In this document: piece by piece, positions 19,514 to 28,345 of the stretch
How positions within the stretch are numbered: position 1 is the first letter of the stretch
How the letters are laid out: each line of letters begins with the position of its first letter
From: an uncultured Opitutales bacterium
GTDB taxonomy: Bacteria > Verrucomicrobiota > Verrucomicrobiia > Opitutales > Seribacteraceae
Direction of reading: 5' to 3'
NCBI GenBank assembly: GCA_943787575.1
Contig: CALSMY010000015.1
Span: 38,436 to 102,435, forward strand
Length of the DNA stretch: 64,000 nt
Notes under the pieces: model-generated
Seen by the model: only the letters and a program-made list of their open reading frames with translations
Databases searched by the model: none
Told to the model about the DNA's origin: nothing
Position numbers and translations under genes: made by a program

Positions 19514-19598
19514 GAATCATTTAAAATTCATCGAGCCGAAAATAGCAATCACATGAAAAACAATTGAATTAATTCGGGACAATGCCTAATTGTAATAT

Positions 19599-20378
19599 GT
19601 GAGATTTATTAAAAACTATTTATGCTTTCTCTTATTAGTCGCTATGTTTTCATCCTGTGAGAACATTACTTTGCCCGAAGGTATTCAAATTCCTTCCGAG
19701 GATAAAAATCAAACCGCCCACCACCCTCAAAATACTTTACCTGACCAACCAAAGGCTGAACACAAAGAAACACCACAATTAGACCAACCCGAAGTAGAAC
19801 AGGTTTATAAATTACCCCTCAAGCAAAAACCTATCGTAAAGATTCCTGAGGCGATAAAACCAGAACAACCACCCTTTTCCCAAGATTTACTTAACGCAGT
19901 TAAGAATTGGGCCCGCATTCCTAAAAGTGTGTTTCCCGCAAAACCAGTAACCTGTAATTTACCAGTTAGTCTTTTAGCTAAAACCTCAACTGGTCAGGTG
20001 ATTGCCAACTCACAGATTCCTGCTGGTTCAGAAACCCAAGTACTTGGCATTAGAGGATCAACTTTAGTTGTGGCACATTTGCAAAACTCAAAACTTCGCG
20101 GGGAGATTGATATTGATCAAACCGACTTTAAGCAACTACTGGCATATCGTTTTGAGCTTAATAAAAAGAAAAGATTAGAGTTGGCTAAAAATGCACTTGC
20201 TAAGAAATCAGACGCCATCACGCCTGTGAAAAAGGCTGCACCAAGCAAAACCGAGCAAGATGTCATTCCAGATCCATTAGATTTTGGCCACGGTAGGTTT
20301 TGTATATGCAAAGAGTGTCGAGAAAAACGACTTGCTAAGACAGGCAACCTTAAAACTGGATTCGGAATAGAACCATAA
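19599..20378 (+). CDS. Predicted lipoprotein with C-terminal CxCxxC motif, uncharacterised
   Basis: A 259-residue orphan. The N-terminus (MRFIKNYLCFLLLVAMF) ends in SSC, a weak lipobox, so it may be a lipoprotein. Residues 25-110 are proline- and glutamine-rich and probably disordered. Residues 120-175 look like a compact beta-rich domain (GQVIANSQIPAGSETQVLGIRGSTLVVAH). A lysine-rich linker then leads to the terminal segment FGHGRFCICKECREKRLAK, with cysteines spaced CxCxxC after a histidine, suggesting metal binding. The start is GTG at 19599. The gene is followed 12 bases later by another orphan on the same strand. Confidence 0.65.
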   Translation: MRFIKNYLCFLLLVAMFSSCENITLPEGIQIPSEDKNQTAHHPQNTLPDQPKAEHKETPQLDQPEVEQVYKLPLKQKPIVKIPEAIKPEQPPFSQDLLNAVKNWARIPKSVFPAKPVTCNLPVSLLAKTSTGQVIANSQIPAGSETQVLGIRGSTLVVAHLQNSKLRGEIDIDQTDFKQLLAYRFELNKKKRLELAKNALAKKSDAITPVKKAAPSKTEQDVIPDPLDFGHGRFCICKECREKRLAKTGNLKTGFGIEP

Positions 20379-20390
20379 CCCTAAAGAATT

Positions 20391-20966
20391 ATGCAAAAAA
20401 AGAAAAAGAAGAAAACCATCGAGATTGGGGTTCATGTAAAAGAAATTGTCAGTTCTAAGGGAAACAAGAAACGATGCGGGGAAGTTCTAATGATATTAGC
20501 AGATGACCCAGGGGACCCAACCTGCGAACTTCTTGAGGTAAACCCAGATGACCTAACTCCCCTGGAGAAAGGTTCTGACGGTGTTCAAATGTTTAAAGCT
20601 AAGAGGTCAAAATTAAAACCCTACACTCCCCGAAAACAGTTATTCTCAAAGAAAACATTTGAAAAGGGCGATGTGGTCCAAAATAAGCGTGGAGGGAGTT
20701 TCAGGTATGGCAGAATTGTATGCTTTGTTCACCCGGATGGTCTGTATTCAACCTCTCATGAAGAAGGTTACAACGGGAAAGACCTGATCGAATGTGTGGA
20801 AATTGAGAAGAAGCCTGGACTCCTTCAAATCATAGGACCTGACGGTGATCCGAAGCGCTTCCAGGCCAAGGGAAAAGACTGCAAGATCATGAAGGTTATA
20901 ACCACAGACTCAAAGGGTGAAGAAACAACGATGCACAGGCTGGATATCCCAGAAGAAGACGGTTAA
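20391..20966 (+). CDS. Uncharacterised basic protein with KOW/SH3-like region
   Basis: A 191-residue protein that I do not recognise. It begins with a run of lysines (residues 3-8) and is highly charged throughout. Residues 90-135 (FEKGDVVQNKRGGSFRYGRIVCFVHPDG) look like a small beta-barrel of the SH3/KOW kind, often found in nucleic-acid-binding proteins, but the resemblance is only in pattern. There is no signal peptide. It lies 12 bases after the CxCxxC lipoprotein gene and is convergent with a small gene at 20973, only 6 bases away, without a visible terminator. Confidence 0.6.
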   Translation: MQKKKKKKTIEIGVHVKEIVSSKGNKKRCGEVLMILADDPGDPTCELLEVNPDDLTPLEKGSDGVQMFKAKRSKLKPYTPRKQLFSKKTFEKGDVVQNKRGGSFRYGRIVCFVHPDGLYSTSHEEGYNGKDLIECVEIEKKPGLLQIIGPDGDPKRFQAKGKDCKIMKVITTDSKGEETTMHRLDIPEEDG

Positions 20967-20972
20967 AAAAAA

Positions 20973-21221
20973 TCACGATTGAGTAGTTTTAAGCATCGCT
21001 AAATCTATCTCAGTTTTAGAAAGCATTATCGTTTTGTGATTCTTTATTTTATAAGGAACAAGGTTGCTATTTGCACGACATGAAGACTTTGTTTCAAAAC
21101 TTACATTTACTTTACCACTTTGCCATCTAGTAATGCACCACTTTATGTCATATGCTTTAAGCACATACTCAACCGCTTCATTACGATCCAAGTAAAAAAT
21201 ACCCGATATCTTCTTGGCCAT
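20973..21221 (-). CDS. Small uncharacterised protein
   Basis: An 82-residue protein starting MAKKISGIFYLDRNEAVEYVLKAY, mixed alpha/beta in character, with two cysteines and a C-terminal ion-pair-rich segment. No family is recognised. The ATG at 21221 is preferred to an in-frame codon at 21248, because the latter would translate through a perfect terminator hairpin. It sits directly after that hairpin, and the region is AT-rich. Whether it is expressed is uncertain. Confidence 0.45.
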   Translation of the reverse strand: MAKKISGIFYLDRNEAVEYVLKAYDIKWCITRWQSGKVNVSFETKSSCRANSNLVPYKIKNHKTIMLSKTEIDLAMLKTTQS

Positions 21222-21226
21222 TTTAT

Positions 21227-21254
21227 AAAAAAAAACCGTGATAAACACGGTTTT
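21227..21254 (-). terminator. Intrinsic terminator, minus strand
   Basis: Read on the minus strand, AAAACCGTG (from 21254), a 5-base loop and CACGGTTTT form a perfect stem that continues into a run of nine T (21235-21227). This is a textbook Rho-independent terminator for the HTH gene at 21277-21684. It lies only 5 bases before the ATG of the small gene at 21221. Confidence 0.8.
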
Positions 21255-21276
21255 AAATGAAAAGGGGAGAGTTTAA

Positions 21277-21684
21277 TTATTGGTCGTACTTGCCGGATTT
21301 AATTTTTTGGCAAGAAGCAATCGAAATACCAACATCACTGGAAGCTTCGGATAATGTTTTGCCAGAAGAAAGTAAACTTTTAACCTGCGAAACAATTTCG
21401 GGTGTTACCTTACCCCTGCGTGATTCAATACCGAATCGTTTGTAAAATTCTGCTCGGGAAATTGGGGGCATACCCTTTACATAACACTCAAGGTAATCGA
21501 CCACAGAGCGAAAGACTTTACGTCCATCACCTCTTACATGGCGTTTATGGTCATCCTTGATGATTGGATAATGCACAGAGAGTTTGGGCTTAGCTGGTTT
21601 GGAGTTTTGAGATTTAATCTTTTTCTCAATCTTTGCCTTCAAAGCTTTAAGTTCTTTAATGTCTTCTATTTGGTCCAAGTTCAT
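21277..21684 (-). CDS. Putative HTH DNA-binding protein
   Basis: A 135-residue protein. The N-terminus is a lysine-rich coiled-coil-like helix (residues 1-30), then a linker rich in Pro and Lys, a central region (YPIIKDDHKRHVRGDGRKVFRSVVDYLECY), and a C-terminal segment VTPEIVSQVKSLLSSGKTLSEASSDVGISIASCQKI that fits a helix-turn-helix of the resolvase/homeodomain-like kind. No catalytic recombinase domain is present. It is the only regulator-like gene among four orphans and has its own strong terminator. Its target is unknown. Confidence 0.6.
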   Translation of the reverse strand: MNLDQIEDIKELKALKAKIEKKIKSQNSKPAKPKLSVHYPIIKDDHKRHVRGDGRKVFRSVVDYLECYVKGMPPISRAEFYKRFGIESRRGKVTPEIVSQVKSLLSSGKTLSEASSDVGISIASCQKIKSGKYDQ

Positions 21685-21741
21685 AATTTATATTTGTTAT
21701 TCTTCCATATATTTTAAATTTGTTAGTTATGTAAAGAATAT

Positions 21742-23271
21742 TTATATAATTTTTCTATCTAAATTTCGATACTGAATAGCTTCAAGTAAATGGTTTCGTT
21801 CAATATTAACACTGTTACACATATCGGCTATGGTTCTTGAAACTTTTAATATGCGAGTATATGCACGTGCAGATAGAGAAAGCTGGTTCATTGCATGGAC
21901 TAAAACCTGTTTATTTTCCTCACTCAAAAGACATGCTTTTTCAATCCAAGAATCCGGCATGTATGCATTAGTTTTTATTTTTAATTTAGAAAATCTTTCC
22001 CGTTGAATTTCTCTACAAACTTCAACGCGATTTCTAATTGTTTCAGAACTTTCGGATTTTTTTAAATTTTGCAATTCTGTAACAGCAAGAGCTGGGGCCT
22101 CAATATGTAAGTCGATACGGTCTAATAAAGGCCCGCTAATTTTAGATCTGTATTTTTGAATTTGCGGAATTGAGCACCTGCACGAATTCTTAGGGTCTCC
22201 CAAGTAACCACAGGGACAAGGATTCATTGAAGCCACAAACATAAATCTACTTGGCAAGGTAACTTTACCGGCACTTCTCGATATAGTCACTTCTCCATCT
22301 TCAAGGGGTTGCCTAAGAACTTCCAAGACAGACCTTTTAAACTCGGGCAATTCATCGAGGAATAAAACTCCATTGTGCGCGAGCGATATTTCCCCAGCCC
22401 CAGGTATTGCACCACCTCCGATCAGACCCACATCACTAATAGTGTGATGAGGCGCACGAAACGGACGGGCATTAAAGCCACTTGCCAGGTAAGAGGAATC
22501 CCCAGTTGAAGAGTATATTTTTACAATTTCAATATATTCATCCATCGAAGGAGAGGGTAAAATTGTGGGTATTCTCTTTGACACCATCGACTTCCCTGAT
22601 CCTGGCGGTCCTACAATTAACACATTGTGTCCACCACAGACTGCAACTTCAACAGCCCTGCGCAGCTTAGACTGCCCCTTCACCTCATTAAAATCGCACA
22701 AAAGATCCTTGTCAGTTGCTATTGAATTAATTGATGGGCGAATCGGATCTAAGGCAACTTTCTGATTAAGGAAATCTACAACCTGAGCGAGATTATCAAC
22801 GCCATAGACTTCAATACCATCAACCAGAGAGGCTTCTTTAGCGGATGCAATTGGCAGGACGACACCACGCCTTTTTTGCTGCTTTGCTAAAACCGCCATC
22901 GATAGCCCTCCCTTTACATAGCGTAATTCACCGGACAGGCCAAGTTCACCCGCAATAAGAAACTCCTTAAGGAGGTTTGGGTCTAGCTGCTTAGTTGAAG
23001 CCAGTAAACACAAGGCCACAGGTAAATCAAATGCACTACCCTCCTTGCGTAAATCCGCAGGAGCTAAATTGACTGTAATACGAGTACGAGGAAGCGAGAA
23101 CCCTCCATTTGAGAGACTGGAATGCACACGGTCGAGTGACTCCTTGACGGTTGCATCAGGAAGACCAACTAATACAACCCGAGGGTCACCACGTTCTCCA
23201 CTATTTGCCTCAACTGCTACGGGCAAAGCTGACACCCCAAGTAAAGTAGCAGAATTTGTAAAGGAAAGCAT
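21742..23271 (-). CDS. comM: ComM/YifB-family Mg-chelatase-like AAA+ ATPase
   Basis: A 509-residue protein of the YifB/ComM family. ComM is a hexameric helicase that promotes branch migration during natural transformation. The N-terminal Lon-like domain ([18 protein letters not shown]) is followed by Walker A GPPGSGKS at residues 221-228, the Mg-chelatase signature [17 protein letters not shown], Walker [11 protein letters not shown], and a cysteine cluster [16 protein letters not shown]. The C-terminal domain holds the sensor arginines ([18 protein letters not shown]). It lies 3 bases after the stop of a broken isochorismatase-family gene. No other competence gene is visible. Confidence 0.92.
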   Translation of the reverse strand: MLSFTNSATLLGVSALPVAVEANSGERGDPRVVLVGLPDATVKESLDRVHSSLSNGGFSLPRTRITVNLAPADLRKEGSAFDLPVALCLLASTKQLDPNLLKEFLIAGELGLSGELRYVKGGLSMAVLAKQQKRRGVVLPIASAKEASLVDGIEVYGVDNLAQVVDFLNQKVALDPIRPSINSIATDKDLLCDFNEVKGQSKLRRAVEVAVCGGHNVLIVGPPGSGKSMVSKRIPTILPSPSMDEYIEIVKIYSSTGDSSYLASGFNARPFRAPHHTISDVGLIGGGAIPGAGEISLAHNGVLFLDELPEFKRSVLEVLRQPLEDGEVTISRSAGKVTLPSRFMFVASMNPCPCGYLGDPKNSCRCSIPQIQKYRSKISGPLLDRIDLHIEAPALAVTELQNLKKSESSETIRNRVEVCREIQRERFSKLKIKTNAYMPDSWIEKACLLSEENKQVLVHAMNQLSLSARAYTRILKVSRTIADMCNSVNIERNHLLEAIQYRNLDRKII

Positions 23272-23274
23272 ATT

Positions 23275-23855
23275 TCAAATACTTCGCCCCCTACTTTTAA
23301 TCAGATTTGAGATCTCACGAAAATTAGGATGAGCAGAACATTGAAGTTCGCGAAAAATAAAACTTTCCAATGGGATAACTTCCACTCCTAACTGAAGGAG
23401 TTGGGAAAGGCAGCGCTCGCCATCCTTGGAGGACTCGGCAACTAACGCAATCTGAAAGCAATGTGACAGAAAAACCTGCCTTCAAGGCATCAAGCGCAGT
23501 AAGTAAGATACAGATGGGAGTTTCTATTCCGACCAGAACAATTCTCTTGGTGCATGATGGAGTAAGCAAATCGCAAAATTCCGACGACCCAAATGCTGAA
23601 AAAGTATCCTTACTTACCTTGTATGGATTATCCAGTCGGGAAACTATTTGCTTATCTGAACTACCCCAGTTTCTCTGGAACTTGCTCTGTAAGAACAGAA
23701 GGCATTTGGAGCAATTTTGAACAGGCAGCAAGAATCGAACAAGATTCAATTAATTCGTCTGCATGTTCAATGGAATTGAGTAAGCGTGATTGCATATCCA
23801 TAAATACAATTACACTGGATCCTTCTTGCATCTTAGGTTTTTTACTTAACGCCAT
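23275..23855 (-). pseudogene. Isochorismatase-family hydrolase, two frame breaks
   Basis: Three consecutive frames together encode one cysteine hydrolase of the isochorismatase/YcaC superfamily. Segment one (from ATG 23855) reads VIVFMDMQSRLL and ends EQVPEKLG. Segment two reads SSDKQIVSRLDNPYKV to GIETPICILLTALDALK. Segment three reads VAESSKDGERCLSQLLQ to the stop at 23275. The Asp (DMQ), Lys (PEKL) and Cys (TPIC) of the family triad are all preserved. Each break is explained by one extra base: a GGGG run near 23667, and a site near 23446 that is not a homopolymer. It could be a recent pseudogene or carry sequencing errors. Its end is 3 bases from comM. Confidence 0.8.
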
Positions 23856-23905
23856 CTTTTAAGGTTTATCATTACCCTGAATTTCCCTTACTCTCAAGAA
23901 TAAGC

Positions 23906-24410
23906 ATGCGTATGATAAAACATCTTTTACGATCTCCTTACAAATATTCACTTATTTGCATCCTATTGATCCTGTTTACTCAGCTCGGATGCTCAAGGAA
24001 TGGTTACGACTCAACTAAAATAACTCATCGGCCCCGAATTTTCGTAGAAGGTGGTGCGCCTATTCCAATTATCGATGAGTATGATATTTCAGGAACAAAG
24101 CTTGGAAGCTTTTCTGATATATTCAGTCCAAACAAAGAAGGTCGTATTTATGGGATCTGGATAGGGTTAGACCGCAGAGCTGCTATGACACTACAGAAGG
24201 AAACCGCCAACCGGATTGGAGGAAATCTTAAGCCTTGTCGTAAACGGGACTGTAGTTGGCATACACCCAATCGAATCCACCATAACAAATGGATTTATCC
24301 CATTCATGTTTGCCCACCGTAAAACTGAAGAAGAGATTTATGCCTTTTACAGCAAACTCGAACTTTCCGTCAGGCACATCAACCTTGAGTTGCAAAACCA
24401 GAGGAATTAA
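23906..24410 (+). pseudogene. Predicted lipoprotein, one frame break
   Basis: From ATG 23906 the frame encodes a signal sequence ending LFTQLGCSRNG, a good lipobox, and then a soluble domain to about residue 104. At about 24215 the frame must shift by one extra base (an A in the segment CGGATTGG) to continue as LEEILSLVVNGTVVGIHPIE and on to a stop at 24410. Without the shift the protein ends in an unrelated tail at 24322. Reading through the break gives about 168 residues. The family is not recognised; a phrase like VVNGTVVGIHPIE resembles small beta domains. The M23 peptidase gene starts 2 bases after the stop. Confidence 0.65.
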
Positions 24411-24412
24411 TA

Positions 24413-25426
24413 GTGGTTGGAGTTGGTAATAGGAGCATCCGAACGGGTGTTATCATAACAGCGTTTTTATTATGCCATAACTTATCTGCCAATTTTTTTA
24501 CCCTCGCGTGGCCAACACCAAACCCATCTTTTGCCAAAGGGCTTGGGTACCATGCATTTCTTCAAAAAACTGGCCCAGGGAAAGAGTTTTCATCAGGTGC
24601 ATTTGGTTGTGTCAGAAACAATGGCTATAAATTCCACGAAGGACTGGACCTTTTCCCGGTAAGAAGTAGCAAGCAAGGCCACGCAGAGGATAGTATATTT
24701 GCAGTGATGGATGGAACCGTATCCCATGTAAGTTATTCAGCTACCGCGAGTGCTTACGGGAAATATATTGTCCTAGAACATAAAGGGTTTAACCCCGTAC
24801 TCTATTCCCTTTATGCGCACCTCGCTAAAATTTCTGATGGATTAAAAGTTGGATCCCAGGTAAAAATCGCCCAAGTTCTTGGTAAAATGGGGAATTCTGC
24901 ATCGTTCCACATACCTTTAAGCCGTTCCCATTTACATTTTGAAGTGGGGTTACGTTTAAGTAATCAGTTCAACAAATGGTATGCTCGGCAAAGCTTTAAG
25001 ACCAAAAATAAACACGGTAACTTCAACGGTTACAACTTAGTCGGGTTCGACCCAATTCACTTTTATTCAAGTTTTCAAAAAATGAAATTTTCTTCACCCA
25101 CGGAATACTTGAATAGCCTGCCAGTAGTTACGAAAATTAGGGTTAATGCACCTCACCTACCCTTCTTTGCTCGTCAAAACCCCTCGCTTACCACCGGTAA
25201 TATTAAGAATCCTTCAATCAAGTCATGGATTTGTTCATTTGGGCCATTTGGTGTCCCACTTCGTCTTGAAGCGTCAGGCTTGAATGTTGCAGAAAAAATT
25301 CAGGTCTTAAGTTATAACGAGCAAGTCGATTCCGACTTCTGCAGAAAACTTATCAAGAGGGAAAAAGGGAAATTGCGCCCATCGGATCAACTTGAAGCAT
25401 ACCTCGAGTTGATTTTTCTTGAATAA
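24413..25426 (+). CDS. M23-family metallopeptidase (LytM-like)
   Basis: A 337-residue secreted endopeptidase of the M23 family, which cuts peptide cross-links in peptidoglycan. A hydrophobic signal segment lies near residues 12-26. The zinc ligands are H75 and D79 in FHEGLDLFP and H175 in SHLHFEVG; H136 in LYAHL is the conserved catalytic-region histidine. All four are present, so the domain is probably active rather than an activator of amidases. A C-terminal region of about 110 residues after the domain has no recognised fold. The start is GTG at 24413. It is followed by a glycosyltransferase-like gene one base after its stop. Confidence 0.88.
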   Translation: MVGVGNRSIRTGVIITAFLLCHNLSANFFTLAWPTPNPSFAKGLGYHAFLQKTGPGKEFSSGAFGCVRNNGYKFHEGLDLFPVRSSKQGHAEDSIFAVMDGTVSHVSYSATASAYGKYIVLEHKGFNPVLYSLYAHLAKISDGLKVGSQVKIAQVLGKMGNSASFHIPLSRSHLHFEVGLRLSNQFNKWYARQSFKTKNKHGNFNGYNLVGFDPIHFYSSFQKMKFSSPTEYLNSLPVVTKIRVNAPHLPFFARQNPSLTTGNIKNPSIKSWICSFGPFGVPLRLEASGLNVAEKIQVLSYNEQVDSDFCRKLIKREKGKLRPSDQLEAYLELIFLE

Positions 25427-25427
25427 A

Positions 25428-26519
25428 ATGACTCCTCCCCCCCTTCGGGTCGCCTGCTTTGTGTCCTCTCACGGCTTTGGCCATGCGTCTCGAATCGCAG
25501 CAATCATTACCCAAATCTACCGAAAGGATAATCGAGCTGAAGTCATTATTTTCAGCCAAGTACCTTCGTGGTTTTGGCCGGCTAACTTACCTCGGAATTG
25601 TAGGATAAAAGTAGTTAACGAAAAAACAGATGTTGGGCTGGTGCAGAAAGATCCTTTTCATCATTCCCTTGAAGACAGTTATGTTCAAGTCGAGGAATTT
25701 TTATCATTTAGTGATTCACGGATCAAACGAAGTACCACCTTACTTCGTTCTTTAGGCCCACACCTAATTTTAAGTGATATTTCCCCTCTTGGTATAGAAC
25801 TGGGCAATCGATTGCAGATCCCCACAATTTTGCTAGAAAACTTCACTTGGGATTGGATTTATAAAAGTTACATCGAAAATTACCCCAGGTTCGAGCATTT
25901 GGTCGAGATACTCAAAAGAATATATAATAAAGCAGACCTGCGTATCCAATGCCGACCTTTTTGCGAGGAGATTAAAAACAGCACCTCTGTGAACCCTATC
26001 TTTCGATTCCCTGAAGCCGACAGGAATACCGTACTTTCAAGACTAGGTTTGAGCTCAAGTGACAAATATGTAATTTTGACAACTGGGGGTATTCCAATGA
26101 AGCACAAAATTCTAGAAAATACTCATGAATTTCATGTTATTATCCCTGGCGACTACAATTCCATTTATCGGCAAGATAAAGTCATATATATTCCCATGAA
26201 CTTCGATCTAGCTTTTATTGACCTAGTCAGGTCATCCAGTCATGTTATTGGCAAAGGTGGGTACAGTACAGTTTCCGAATGCTGGGGTATGAATATTCCC
26301 TTTACTGGTGTGTTCCGGGAACATTTCCCGGAATCTAAAGTCTTAAGGGAATTTTGCCAAAAAGCTTTAACATTTAATGAAATGAGCTATCCAGCTTTCA
26401 TTGACGGTTCATGGGTCGAGCTGATCAATAATCTGCCTGTTACTACCATAAAACATTCCCCAAGAATTAATGGTGCTACTCAGGCAGTCGAGGAGATAGT
26501 TAATTTCATTAATGAATGA
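25428..26519 (+). CDS. Glycosyltransferase-like protein (GT-B/MGT type)
   Basis: About 363 residues with the look of a GT-B glycosyltransferase. The N-terminus VACFVSSHGFGHASR is the glycine/histidine loop shared by UDP-sugar transferases and the N-terminal domain fused to some sugar kinases. The C-terminal half has VILTTGGIP and then HVIGKGGYSTVSECWGMNIPF, matching the nucleotide-sugar-binding region. There is no membrane segment. The donor and acceptor are unknown. The ATG at 25428 is preferred to the TTG at 25419, which overlaps the M23 stop. A link to envelope glycans is suggested only by the adjacent peptidoglycan hydrolase. Confidence 0.75.
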   Translation: MTPPPLRVACFVSSHGFGHASRIAAIITQIYRKDNRAEVIIFSQVPSWFWPANLPRNCRIKVVNEKTDVGLVQKDPFHHSLEDSYVQVEEFLSFSDSRIKRSTTLLRSLGPHLILSDISPLGIELGNRLQIPTILLENFTWDWIYKSYIENYPRFEHLVEILKRIYNKADLRIQCRPFCEEIKNSTSVNPIFRFPEADRNTVLSRLGLSSSDKYVILTTGGIPMKHKILENTHEFHVIIPGDYNSIYRQDKVIYIPMNFDLAFIDLVRSSSHVIGKGGYSTVSECWGMNIPFTGVFREHFPESKVLREFCQKALTFNEMSYPAFIDGSWVELINNLPVTTIKHSPRINGATQAVEEIVNFINE

Positions 26520-26552
26520 AAAGTAATAGCATAAGGACTGCCTAAAACCTCG

Positions 26553-27581
26553 ATGAATAGAGTCACTCCAGTTGCTGGAAAATTCAAGGAGGCCATGGGT
26601 GCAGCCTGCTTAACCTTACTTCTAATAAAGTCTATATTATGGCTCAACCCATTGGCCTTTATCAATCATAAGAAAGCTTACATTTATGACATGAAGCTTT
26701 CCTGGCAAAAGAGTTACAAGCCTGACTCCGCTCCTTCTTCATTAAAAATATATACTGAAGCCAACCCTACGGTAATGGATAACCATCCTGACGAAACAAA
26801 TTTGATATCCACTCAAAATCAACAAGCCGCCCAACCATCACCAGTTGAAAAACTGAACATAAATGAAACCCTGCCTCAAAGTAGAGGCACTTCGCAAAAC
26901 CTAAAGGTCGTACCTAGATTAAAGATTAAACCTTCAACGGATCTGCCCGAGCGGAAAGAACCTACACTAACAGCGCCCCAAACTCCACCCTCCTCTATTT
27001 TACCCCAAAAAAACTCATTAGATATACCTAAAAAGTTCAAGGACGGATGGTCAATAGAGCCACGCAAGAAAGGAAAAAATAGAAAGATCATTAACCTTTC
27101 GAATCAAGTTCCTTTGGAAAAAACCAACAAAACTACTTTACAAGAAAACAATCCTCCTGTGGTTCAAAAAACTAGGCCAAGGCTATCTTTGGATGTGCTT
27201 AATGGCCCATTACTGCAAAAAACCACAAGTGCTCCGAGGGTTGGAAAGTTGGCAGTTGAGTGCCGCTTAAATCCTTATGGTGTATACATGCAGGCAATGC
27301 TCAAATCAATAGAAAGGCAATGGGGTGAACTGATCCTTAATTCGTACAGGTATTTACAACGTGAACAGTTTCCTGAAAAAGCCATGTTTCGATTTACCCT
27401 TCTGAGCAACGGACAAATTAAGGACCTCAATCAAATAGGATTTAATCTCACTGAGCAATTGTCGACAGAACTCTGCAGGCAAGCAATTGCTTCCAGATCC
27501 CCCTTTGGCGTATGGACAGAAAAAATGATTGAGGAGTTTGGATATTCAGATGAAATTTCAATTACTTTTAACTACAAATGA
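26553..27581 (+). CDS. TonB-like envelope-spanning protein
   Basis: A 342-residue protein with one hydrophobic helix near residues 14-32, a long proline-, lysine- and threonine-rich stretch (about 60-225), and a C-terminal domain of about 100 residues (YGVYMQAMLKSIERQWGELI and MFRFTLLSNGQIKDL). This matches the architecture of TonB/TolA-type proteins: inner-membrane anchor, extended periplasmic spacer and C-terminal contact domain, with the RQW and GQIKDL elements typical of the TonB C-terminal fold. No exbB or exbD gene is adjacent. Its stop overlaps the next gene's start (ATGA), so translation is coupled to the pseudouridine synthase. Confidence 0.7.
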   Translation: MNRVTPVAGKFKEAMGAACLTLLLIKSILWLNPLAFINHKKAYIYDMKLSWQKSYKPDSAPSSLKIYTEANPTVMDNHPDETNLISTQNQQAAQPSPVEKLNINETLPQSRGTSQNLKVVPRLKIKPSTDLPERKEPTLTAPQTPPSSILPQKNSLDIPKKFKDGWSIEPRKKGKNRKIINLSNQVPLEKTNKTTLQENNPPVVQKTRPRLSLDVLNGPLLQKTTSAPRVGKLAVECRLNPYGVYMQAMLKSIERQWGELILNSYRYLQREQFPEKAMFRFTLLSNGQIKDLNQIGFNLTEQLSTELCRQAIASRSPFGVWTEKMIEEFGYSDEISITFNYK

Positions 27582-28345
27582 AGATAGCTGAAAATGATAT
27601 CCCCTTCGAGATTCCTTTAGACAGGGAGTGCAATGTTATCGATTTTCATCCCAGCGGTATTTGGGCAATTGAAAAGGCAAGCGGTATCTTGTCTCACCCC
27701 AATCGCAATAGTGAGAATAAGAGGGTTTTGTTGCATAGTTCTTACGATTTTGAACAAGAGAAATACCATTGGGTTGATTCAACAGGAAAGGAGAGAGAAT
27801 TTTATCTTGTTCACCGTTTGGACTCTGCCACTTCTGGAGTAATTCTTGGGGTGTCTAACATCGTTTTAGCCGAAAAATTAAAGGCGGCGTTTCTAAACCG
27901 AGATGTTAAGAAAACTTATTTTGCCATCGTCGCCTATAATGGAAGACCTATTAGATCAATCTGGAAGGATTTTCTTCAAAAAAACCCTACCAAAGGTAAA
28001 ATTAGAGTAACTTCAGGTAAAACTGGTGACTCCGCAATAACTTCAGTTTCTATGCAAAGAAAGACATCTACCAGGTTTGGGAACCTTGCACTCCTTGAGC
28101 TTAAACCAAAAACTGGACGAACTCACCAGTTGCGCGTTCAATGTGCTAATCGAAGACTACCAATCATTGGTGACAGAACTTACGGGAATTTTGAATTGAA
28201 TCGTAAAATTGCTAAAGCTTCCAAGGTGCAACGAATTTGCTTACATGCATCAAAAATCTCATTTTCTCTCACCGCAAATGGAGAATGCATACAATGGGAG
28301 GCAGAGGCTGCAATGCCTAGGGCATTCGCAAGATTGCTTTACTGA
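27578..28345 (+). CDS. RluA-family pseudouridine synthase (1)
   Basis: A 255-residue RNA pseudouridine synthase. The catalytic motif HRLDSATSGVILG near residue 86 contains the conserved aspartate, and the second RluA signature is KPKTGRTHQLRVQC near residue 183. There is no S4 domain at the N-terminus, unlike RluC and RluD, so it resembles the smaller RluA or TruC groups. The target uridine (rRNA or tRNA) cannot be read from sequence. The gene overlaps the TonB-like gene by 4 bases. A second family member is present at 40886-41704. Confidence 0.9.
   Translation: MKIAENDIPFEIPLDRECNVIDFHPSGIWAIEKASGILSHPNRNSENKRVLLHSSYDFEQEKYHWVDSTGKEREFYLVHRLDSATSGVILGVSNIVLAEKLKAAFLNRDVKKTYFAIVAYNGRPIRSIWKDFLQKNPTKGKIRVTSGKTGDSAITSVSMQRKTSTRFGNLALLELKPKTGRTHQLRVQCANRRLPIIGDRTYGNFELNRKIAKASKVQRICLHASKISFSLTANGECIQWEAEAAMPRAFARLLY

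Noticed and set aside
19233..19556. A 107-codon plus-strand frame opposite the small membrane protein
   Set aside because: The minus-strand reading has two coherent membrane helices and operon-like spacing; the plus-strand one has neither.
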